Shown here: positions 1-5,006 of the stretch, one piece after another
Numbering within the stretch: the stretch's first letter is position 1
Layout of the letters: each line of letters opens with the position of its first letter
Program-made: the position numbers and the translations under genes
The notes under the pieces: model-generated
Told to the model about the DNA's origin: nothing
The model's input: the letters and a program-made list of their open reading frames with translations, nothing else
Database searches by the model: none
DNA from: Bacteroidales bacterium
GTDB lineage: Bacteria; Bacteroidota; Bacteroidia; Bacteroidales; P3
Reading direction: 5' to 3'
DNA: 5,006 nucleotides
NCBI GenBank assembly: GCA_017632095.1
Contig: JAGBSA010000108.1
Span: forward strand, 1 to 5,006

Positions 1-44
1 GTATATATTTTTTTTCTTCTTGGCTTGTTTTGTGAGTTAAAATC

Positions 45-56
45 AACAAATTTGTT
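45..56. repeat. 12-bp perfect palindrome upstream of the promoter
   Basis: The bases AACAAATTTGTT form a perfect inverted repeat with no spacer, centred about 64 bases upstream of the -33 element. It could be a binding site for a dimeric regulator. In AT-rich DNA a 12-base palindrome can also occur by chance, and no second copy is seen nearby, so the role is uncertain. Confidence 0.3.
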
Positions 57-119
57 TGAGGTTTAGGTTTTATTAACTAACTATGTTGATAATTAAGGTG
101 TCTATATTTTGGAGCAAAA

Positions 120-151
120 TTTGGTGGAAAAAATAAAAAATTGTATATTTG
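120..151 (+). promoter_or_regulatory. Bacteroidota-type sigma factor promoter for the giant surface-protein gene
   Basis: A TTTG at 120-123 (the -33 element) is followed after 20 bases by TATATTTG at 144-151, a perfect match to the Bacteroidota -7 consensus TAnnTTTG. Both the elements and the spacing fit the known promoter form of this phylum. Transcription would start near 155-158 and leave an untranslated leader of about 70 bases. It is the only perfect paired match I found in the 228 upstream bases. Confidence 0.72.
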
Positions 152-228
152 CGAGTTAGTTTACAGGAGTTGTATTCTGTTGCTAAACTTTTTAAGTAAT
201 TGATTTTGAAATAGTAAATTTATAAGAT

Positions 229-291
229 ATGAAAAAACTTACACTTTTAGCAGTGTTGTCATTGCTGTTTGTTACGCATTTTTGCTACTCT
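229..291 (+). other. Sec signal peptide (residues 1-21)
   Basis: The N-terminus has two lysines (K2, K3), a hydrophobic core of leucine, alanine, valine and phenylalanine (about residues 4-18), and a C-Y-S stretch before Q22-Q23-G24-P25. Cleavage by signal peptidase I after S21 is likely. C19 is not in a proper lipobox (the preceding residues are H17 and F18), so a lipoprotein is unlikely. Confidence 0.88.
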
Positions 292-3200
292 CAGCAAGGA
301 CCAACCGTTTTGACACATGCCGATTTTGAGACCGGAATACCTGCCGGTTGGACGGTGTCAAGTCAATCAAATGTGGTGTCATACAATAACCTTGCCGCAA
401 CAGGAAATAAGTCGGTGAGAATGATTCCGACCTCAAGTGAGGTTACAATCACCTCTCCGGTGTTTCAAATCCCTGCCGGTTGTGCAACAAGATTGGAGTT
501 TAGCCATATTCCGATTTTGAATAACCAGAATGGTGGTCGTGTTGAGGTTAAGAAGCCAAATGGTACTTGGGCTGCTTTGACGCTTCAAAACTCTGCGAAT
601 CCAAACTGTTATGACCCAAGTTATGGTTCGGGTGTTTTTGGATTCGATGGTAGTTTCAAGAAGGTGTCTTATTGGAGTGGTAACACAAATGTTGAATTGG
701 CTGATTTGGATAGTACATATTGGAGAAATGAAATTTTCTATCTCTACTCTACGCTTACAGCATCTGCTACCGAGGTTCAGGTTCGTTTTGTTATTCCGGT
801 ATCTAATGGTGCTGCTGCCAACTTCTCAGGTTGGTTTCTTGACGATGTGAGGTTGTTTGTTGCCAATGTGGCAGGAGATGAAGTGAGAGTGCCTCAGATA
901 AGAAGCGTTGTTGCTGCTCCAAACATTGCAAACTATCCTACTTGTGGTGATATTGCGGTTGAGATGCAGATAAGAGATGCGGGTGGTGCAATGGCCTCTG
1001 CTGCTGATGCGGTGAAGATTGAGGTGCGTCAGGCTGATGACAATGGTGTTGAGCAAACTATTTTTGTGAATATGACTTTGACCGATGCTACCAACAACAC
1101 CTATGAGGGAAATATTCCATTTAACGGATTTGGTAAGACGACTTTTTGGCGTGTTATTGCAACCGACAACAAGGGTAATCAGGTAACCTATCCGTATGTT
1201 TATGGAACGTATCATAAATTTACTATTATCAGACCTTGTGAATTGAGTAAAAAGATTCAAGAATCACCAACAAGTAATCAGGAATTGATGTTGCCGACAA
1301 ACAAGATGTCGTCTATGTTCCAGATGCGTTACTCTGCCGAAGAGCTTACTGCGGCCGGTTTTTCAGCCGGTGAAATTGGCGGTTTGTATTTTAATATTAC
1401 TCAAGCGAATGTTGGTTTTGGTATTCCTAACTTCAACGTTTACATTGGTAATGTGAGCCCTGATTGGGTGTTGGATAATATGTACCAATACTCTGCTTCA
1501 ACTTTGAAACTTGTTTACAACAGTCCGATTTACAGTGTGCCTGATGTGGGTGAGCATTATATTGAATTCTCTGAACCATTCCTTTGGGACGGTGTGAGTG
1601 ATATCATGATTAAGACTTGTTGGGGTACTGTAACCAATGTGGGTGGAGCTACAAAGATTGAGTGTATTGCTGCAAGTGGTAATTACAGAACGGGACAATT
1701 CACTCAGACAGGTTCTTCTTTCGTTGAGCCTTGTTCTGCCATGTTGAACTCTGCCGACCCGTTGATAAATTATAGAGTTAATTTCAGATTTGATTTCTTG
1801 AAGAATTGTATCTTGCCGGTTGATGCGGCCTTGTCGCAGTCGCTTGCCACCCCTGCAGATGAGCATTTCTCGGCTAACACTCCTTCAACATTTGCTGTAT
1901 ATGTAAGGAATGATGGTGCCGAACCATTGACTCAGGTGAAGGTAAGTTACACTACCGATGACGGCTCAGCAGGTAATGCTACTTGGAATGGAAACATTGC
2001 TCCGGGAGATTCAACAAACTTCACCGTTACAAGTACGCTTTCATTGACTCCGGGTTATAGAAAGATAACAGCTTGGACAGATATATTGCCACCGGATGTG
2101 GATTGGAATACGGACAATGATACTATTATATATGAGGTAGTGTCTTGTGATGGAGCTATGAATGGTAATTATGCAGTGGGTAACGTTACAGGTGTTGCTT
2201 CCTCAAGAACATTCGAGAACTTCTCTCAAGTGTTTAGAATGTTGGAGGTTTGTGGTGTTTCCGCTCCGGTAACTGTTAAGGTTGCTCAACCTGCAAACGG
2301 ACTTGCTTATGATATGCCATTGAAGTTCCCTACAACAATTCAAGGTGCGAGTGCAACCAATATGGTAACATTCAAGTCTGCTACTGCAACACCGGTTGGC
2401 TTCTATGTAAACGATACTCTTTATGATATGGTATCGGCATTCGACCTTTCGGGTAGTAAGTATTTAAGATTTGAAAACCTTAAATTCGCCCCTGCAAGAA
2501 GCCAAATGCTGTCAAATGGTGGCTACATGGCTGAAAGAAACGTGATTCAAATGTCGCAAACAACAAGCAATATCGAGTTTAAGAATTGTGAATTCCTTAA
2601 TTCTTTGACAGCAGATATTCTTTGTGAGATTGCACCAACATCGATAATCAACATATCTGCGGCAAACAATGTAACGATAGACTCTTGTCGATTCAATGCC
2701 GTTGCAAGCAATGTTATCAATATTAAAGGTCTTTCACCTACATCGATGACAAACGGTGTGGTTCTTAAGAATAATACCTTTAATTATTTAGATGCAAGCT
2801 TTGCAGGTGTTTCATCGTTTGCAGAAAACTTGATTTATGTTGAGTATAACAATGGATTGGTTGTATCGAAAAACAAATTCAATTCCTCACCAGAGAGAGC
2901 AACATTAGGAGGTGAGAAATATGCGTTGATGATTCAATCTTCGAAGAACTTTGATGTCAATAAGAATGAATTTAAGTTAGAGAAGATAACCGCAGTCAGC
3001 CTTTCCGGAGTCTTGGCAGGTAGCTCAAAGGTTGTGAATAACAAGATTGGTGTTTCAAACACAAATACCGGTGTTGGAAATATTCACATCTCTGCAATCA
3101 AGTTCCTTTCCGGTCAAGGTGTAACAATAGCATACAATAATATATATGCAACCGACCAATCTGCAACAGGAAAACAAGCAACAGGTTTGAATCTTGGTAT

Positions 3201-5006
3201 TCAAGGACAGGCCTCAACCAATGTGATAGTGAAAAACAACTTGGTGGTGTCTAATGGTATTGGTTTTGCTGCTTGGGAAAAGCCATCGAACAACAACGCC
3301 TCTTTGTCTTTCCAACTATCAAATAATATGTATTACAAGACTGGAGAGTCCGGAACAAATCCATTGTTTAAGTTCAACACTCAAAACGTTTCTGATGTTG
3401 CACAATGGCAAACATTGTCCGGAGAGACTGCTTCACACTATACAATCAATCCATTCTTTGCTGCATGGAACGATTTGAACTCAACCAACACTTCATTATG
3501 TAATCAAGGAACTCCGATCACAGGTGTAACAGATGACTTCTTCGGAAGAACACGTCCAACAACCACTCCTTGTATAGGTGCATTGGAATTTGAACCACCA
3601 ACAAGCAACATCTATGTTATATCTGCAACAATCAACAATGGTACATATAGCGAAGATGAAAACGGTGTTCCAATGTATTCAAGCTGTGACTTCGGACAAG
3701 AAACGGTATCAGTTGCATTTAAGAACATAAGTTCTAACACAATTCCTGCAAACACTGCAAGAATGTATTACAAGATAGACAACGCAACACCGGTTAATGG
3801 AGGTTATATAACTCACGACATAGCTCCTAATACCGACTACACATTCACATTCTCTCAAGCTGCAAACTTTACTTCCTCAGTAGTTGATGTAACAAAACTA
3901 TTGACTGTTTATTCATCTCTTGCAGCAGATACAGTTAATACAAACGACACTGTACGCATTAAGATAAAAAGTAACCACCAATTGCCTGCAATGGCTGCTC
4001 AAACAGTGAACGTAAACTATGGTGAGACTGCAACATTGAACGTTGCATCTATCAATTCAATCTATTGGTTTACACAAATGAATGATGCAGAGCCGTTCTT
4101 GAAATCTCACACCCTTACAACCGCTGTCTTGTATGCCGATACTACATTCTACTTCTCGTCTAAGCAAGAAATCCCTGTGTTGAAGATTACAGAATTGCAG
4201 TTTAATCAGAACGCAAGTGTTGCAGAGGGTATCACAACTCCATTGCCTTCATGGCTGACAACTGCAAATGCTTATGAGGTTGCAAACTTAGGAGATGGTG
4301 CAATCGATATGACAAACTACAAGTTCATCTACTTCTCAGGAACAACAGACAGTTTGCCTACATCTGCAACAAAGACCTACACCTTCCCAGAAGGATACGT
4401 TCTTGCACCAAACTCATCTGTTGTATTGCTTCCGGTAACTGCAGCATCTGTTGAAAACGTTTCAGGAGTTTTGGGAATAGGTACAGGAACCATTCAAACA
4501 ACAAGAAAAACTGGATTCGTATTGAAGAACCCTGCAGGAACAATTATAGATGCTGTTGCAGTAAATGGAGGTATGTTCAAATATGCACACGGTGTTCCTA
4601 ACGCAGTATGGCATGGTCAATCAAACAACCTTACTTTGACTAACACAGCAGGTCTTGTCAGAACAACAAGCGGTGCAAACTCTCAAGCAGGTTGGGCAAA
4701 AGCCACTGCAACAATTCCGATGAGCTTGGGAACATACAACAGCGATATAACAGTTCACGAAGACAATGGCTGTTTAGGAAACAAAGCTCCATACAATGTA
4801 GTGATTCAAAACGTACCAACTTACAATCCGGGAATAGCAGATGTTCAAGTTGTAGGTATGGTTTCAGACACTGCATGTACACTTGGACAAGAACAGATAA
4901 AGGTTAAGATAACCAATATGGGATTGCAGCCAATTTCCAACATCCCATTGACATATTACTACAAGAAAAACGGTACAATCGGACAACAATACACCGATAC
5001 ATACAC
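229..5006 (+). CDS. Giant secreted multidomain beta-rich surface protein, 3' end beyond window
   Basis: One frame is open from the ATG to the window edge (1592 codons, no stop). The start is well fixed: an in-frame TAA lies two codons upstream (223-225), and the ATG opens a classic signal peptide. There is no Shine-Dalgarno sequence, only an A/T-rich leader, as is usual in Bacteroidota. The product is a chain of extracellular beta-sandwich modules (jelly-roll, Ig/CARDB-like, lamin-tail-like) around a parallel beta-helix; the modules are listed separately. I see no protease, glycosidase or other catalytic signature, so adhesion, glycan binding or scaffolding at the cell surface is inferred, not shown. 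Related Bacteroidota proteins usually end in a T9SS sorting domain, which would lie outside the window. Codon choice changes markedly along the gene. No neighbouring gene is visible. The family type is clear; the specific function is unknown. Confidence 0.95.
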   Translation, partial: MKKLTLLAVLSLLFVTHFCYSQQGPTVLTHADFETGIPAGWTVSSQSNVVSYNNLAATGNKSVRMIPTSSEVTITSPVFQIPAGCATRLEFSHIPILNNQNGGRVEVKKPNGTWAALTLQNSANPNCYDPSYGSGVFGFDGSFKKVSYWSGNTNVELADLDSTYWRNEIFYLYSTLTASATEVQVRFVIPVSNGAAANFSGWFLDDVRLFVANVAGDEVRVPQIRSVVAAPNIANYPTCGDIAVEMQIRDAGGAMASAADAVKIEVRQADDNGVEQTIFVNMTLTDATNNTYEGNIPFNGFGKTTFWRVIATDNKGNQVTYPYVYGTYHKFTIIRPCELSKKIQESPTSNQELMLPTNKMSSMFQMRYSAEELTAAGFSAGEIGGLYFNITQANVGFGIPNFNVYIGNVSPDWVLDNMYQYSASTLKLVYNSPIYSVPDVGEHYIEFSEPFLWDGVSDIMIKTCWGTVTNVGGATKIECIAASGNYRTGQFTQTGSSFVEPCSAMLNSADPLINYRVNFRFDFLKNCILPVDAALSQSLATPADEHFSANTPSTFAVYVRNDGAEPLTQVKVSYTTDDGSAGNATWNGNIAPGDSTNFTVTSTLSLTPGYRKITAWTDILPPDVDWNTDNDTIIYEVVSCDGAMNGNYAVGNVTGVASSRTFENFSQVFRMLEVCGVSAPVTVKVAQPANGLAYDMPLKFPTTIQGASATNMVTFKSATATPVGFYVNDTLYDMVSAFDLSGSKYLRFENLKFAPARSQMLSNGGYMAERNVIQMSQTTSNIEFKNCEFLNSLTADILCEIAPTSIINISAANNVTIDSCRFNAVASNVINIKGLSPTSMTNGVVLKNNTFNYLDASFAGVSSFAENLIYVEYNNGLVVSKNKFNSSPERATLGGEKYALMIQSSKNFDVNKNEFKLEKITAVSLSGVLAGSSKVVNNKIGVSNTNTGVGNIHISAIKFLSGQGVTIAYNNIYATDQSATGKQATGLNLGIQGQASTNVIVKNNLVVSNGIGFAAWEKPSNNNASLSFQLSNNMYYKTGESGTNPLFKFNTQNVSDVAQWQTLSGETASHYTINPFFAAWNDLNSTNTSLCNQGTPITGVTDDFFGRTRPTTTPCIGALEFEPPTSNIYVISATINNGTYSEDENGVPMYSSCDFGQETVSVAFKNISSNTIPANTARMYYKIDNATPVNGGYITHDIAPNTDYTFTFSQAANFTSSVVDVTKLLTVYSSLAADTVNTNDTVRIKIKSNHQLPAMAAQTVNVNYGETATLNVASINSIYWFTQMNDAEPFLKSHTLTTAVLYADTTFYFSSKQEIPVLKITELQFNQNASVAEGITTPLPSWLTTANAYEVANLGDGAIDMTNYKFIYFSGTTDSLPTSATKTYTFPEGYVLAPNSSVVLLPVTAASVENVSGVLGIGTGTIQTTRKTGFVLKNPAGTIIDAVAVNGGMFKYAHGVPNAVWHGQSNNLTLTNTAGLVRTTSGANSQAGWAKATATIPMSLGTYNSDITVHEDNGCLGNKAPYNVVIQNVPTYNPGIADVQVVGMVSDTACTLGQEQIKVKITNMGLQPISNIPLTYYYKKNGTIGQQYTDTY
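304..864 (+). other. Jelly-roll (MAM/concanavalin-like) domain, residues about 26-212
   Basis: The domain opens with D32-F-E-T-G-I-P-A-G-W41, the 'FE-G-PxGW' motif that starts many jelly-roll domains in exported Bacteroidota proteins. It closes with G201-W-F-L-D-D-V-R-L209, the matching 'GWxxDDVxL' final strand. The length of about 185 residues fits this fold. Relatives of this type are often linked to carbohydrate binding or adhesion, but no ligand residues can be assigned here. Confidence 0.75.
889..1227 (+). other. Ig-like beta-sandwich domain, residues about 221-333
   Basis: The segment begins V221-P-Q-I-R-S and alternates hydrophobic and polar residues in short strands, with a 'F-W-R-V-I-A-T-D-N-K-G-N' stretch near its end. 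That ending resembles the last strands of Ig/FnIII-type domains that follow a jelly-roll in secreted Bacteroidota proteins. Assignment is by general pattern; the exact family is not identified. Confidence 0.5.
1270..1803 (+). other. Bacteroidota extracellular beta module, residues about 348-525
   Basis: This segment carries a recurrent pattern of exported Bacteroidota proteins: Y368-S-A-E-E-L-T-A-A-G-F ('YSAxELxAAG'), then a 'GGLYFNI' strand, 'NFNVYIGNV', and F451-L-W-D-G-V-S-D-I-M-I ('F-WDGxSDIxI') before a cysteine (C464). I recognise the pattern from T9SS-type adhesins and metalloprotease accessory regions but cannot give a family name. It is non-catalytic as far as can be seen. Confidence 0.55.
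1816..2148 (+). other. CARDB-like Ig domain 1, residues 530-640
   Basis: The domain begins P530-V-D-A-A-L and contains the CARDB hallmark of a strand followed by 'V-R-N-D-G-A-E-P-L' (compare 'VxNxGxxxl'), then a 'GNIAPGDS' turn and a closing 'DWNTDNDTI' motif, which matches the usual 'DxNxxNDxx' ending. CARDB domains are spacer or adhesion modules in prokaryotic surface proteins. Here the domain leads directly into the beta-helix cap. Confidence 0.75.
2149..3594 (+). other. Right-handed parallel beta-helix with N-cap and GALE-type end motif, residues 641-1122
   Basis: The N-terminal cap shows the motifs of Bacteroidota beta-helix proteins: 'G-N-Y-A-V-G' at 646-651, C675-G-V-S-A-P-V-T-V-K-V, and I705-Q-G-A-S-A-T-N-M-V-T-F716. 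Successive rungs follow, each ending in a hydrophobic-x-hydrophobic strand, an asparagine-rich turn and F, I or L; these lie near residues 781-789, 814-822, 844-851, 875-884, 907-915, 934-940, 965-972 and 998-1005. The domain closes with 'DFFGRTRP' near 1103-1110 and I1116-G-A-L-E-F, equivalent to the 'DxxGxxR...IGAxE' ending of helix domains of the choice-of-anchor Q type. Such helices occur in polysaccharide lyases and in adhesins. No lyase catalytic residues are evident, so binding or a structural role is more likely. Confidence 0.8.
3601..3969 (+). other. CARDB-like Ig domain 2, residues about 1125-1247
   Basis: After the helix comes 'IYVISATINNG', a cysteine (C1151 by count, in 'SSCDFGQETVSVAFKN'), then 'NISSNTIPANT' and a 'VNTNDTVRIKI' closing strand. 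The order of strands and the final 'NTNDT' motif match CARDB domain 1. The domain joins the helix to the following Ig-like module. Confidence 0.6.
3982..4167 (+). other. CHU-type Ig-like domain, residues about 1252-1313
   Basis: The pattern L1252-P, 'QTVNVNYGETATLNV', 'IYWFTQ', then 'LYADTTFYFSS' matches the Ig-like domains of large Bacteroidota surface proteins ('vtvxxGxxatLxa...YxWyxx...LxxxTTYYv'). The expected last strand, usually with a G-C pair and a proline, is missing at this place and seems to appear after the next domain. Confidence 0.65.
4171..4740 (+). other. Lamin-tail-like (LTD) domain, residues about 1315-1504
   Basis: The segment begins 'VLKITELQFN' (I1320-T-E), followed by 'YEVANLGDGAIDMTNYKF', 'YTFPEGYVLAPNSSVVL', 'TGFVLKNPAGTIIDAV', and the ending 'RTTSG...GWAKATATIP...LGTYN1504'. 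These are, in order, the usual LTD strands: 'IxEi', 'EixNxGxxxxdlxgy', 'fpxgtxlxpgg', 'fxLxnxxGxvvDxv' and 'R.....tW......tPgxxN'. Bacterial LTDs are found on secreted proteins beside nucleases and cell-surface modules; here no nuclease is visible. Confidence 0.78.
4744..4812 (+). other. Displaced final strand of an Ig-like domain (possible), residues 1506-1528
   Basis: The short piece 'ITVHEDNGCLGNKAPYNVVI' (C1515, P1521) is what usually closes a CHU-type Ig domain ('xxxxxGCxSxxxPVxVxV'). It follows the LTD rather than the Ig module at 1252-1313, which lacks such a strand. It may complete that Ig fold. Confidence 0.45.
4834..5006 (+). other. CARDB-like Ig domain 3, residues 1536 to window end (partial)
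   Basis: The stretch 'ADVQVVGMVSDTACTLGQEQ' then 'IKVKITNMGLQPISNIPLTYYYKKNG' has the CARDB signature 'vxvxNxGxxpxxnipvxyyxxxg'. The domain is cut by the end of the window after about 57 residues. A domain here suggests the protein continues well beyond this window. Confidence 0.65.

Noticed and set aside
8..15. Run of eight T as the tail of an upstream terminator
   Set aside because: The stem that should precede it is outside the window, and the bases present are simply AT-rich, so it cannot be supported.
64..71. Second promoter -7 element TAGGTTTT
   Set aside because: It misses the last consensus base and has no TTTG at the right spacing upstream.
159..188. Possible leader hairpin (GTTTACAG pairing with CTG and TAAAC)
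   Set aside because: It needs a four-base bulge and has only eight weak pairs, so it could be chance in AT-rich DNA.
283..291. Lipoprotein signal based on C19
   Set aside because: The residues before the cysteine (T16, H17, F18) do not fit a lipobox, and the stretch after it matches a signal peptidase I site ahead of Q22-Q23.
826..1866. Two long minus-strand open frames (826-1260 and 1498-1866)
   Set aside because: They lie wholly opposite the main coding frame, which has clear domain motifs there. Their translations show no recognisable motif or signal, and no promoter or ribosome site is evident.
4358..4907. Overlapping short open frames on both strands near the 3' end
   Set aside because: They are out-of-frame readings of the lamin-tail and CARDB coding sequence; the in-frame product has well-ordered domain motifs through the whole stretch.

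Overview
The window holds one gene: a very large secreted-protein gene on the + strand that starts at 229 and is still open at the last base, giving 1592 complete codons plus two bases. The 228 bases before it are AT-rich, non-coding and carry its probable promoter. No RNA gene, mobile element or CRISPR array is visible.

The organism is most likely a member of the Bacteroidota, probably Bacteroidales. The promoter fits the Bacteroidota type (TTTG, 20 bases, TAnnTTTG), and the start codon lacks a Shine-Dalgarno sequence and sits in an A/T-rich leader. GC is about 42% in six 60-base lines counted by hand. The protein is a mosaic of folds common in exported Bacteroidota proteins. Genus and species cannot be told from this sequence.

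The domain order read from the translation is: signal peptide (1-21); a jelly-roll, MAM/lectin-like domain (about 26-212); an Ig-like beta sandwich (about 221-333); a second Bacteroidota-type beta module (about 348-525); a CARDB-like Ig domain (530-640); a right-handed parallel beta-helix with an N-terminal cap and a GALE-type closing motif (641-1122); a second CARDB-like domain (1125-1247); a CHU-type Ig-like domain (1252-1313); a lamin-tail-like domain (1315-1504); a short strand that looks like the missing end of the Ig domain (1506-1528); and the start of a third CARDB-like domain (1536 onward). No catalytic domain is seen. The best reading is a giant extracellular or cell-surface protein used for adhesion, carbohydrate binding or scaffolding. 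It is probably exported by Sec and then by the type IX secretion system (T9SS), but the C-terminus that would carry a T9SS signal is outside the window.

The most notable points are a marked shift in synonymous codon choice and strand composition between the 5' and 3' parts of this one reading frame, a lamin-tail domain that appears to be inserted into an Ig fold, and a regular beta-helix of about 31-residue turns.
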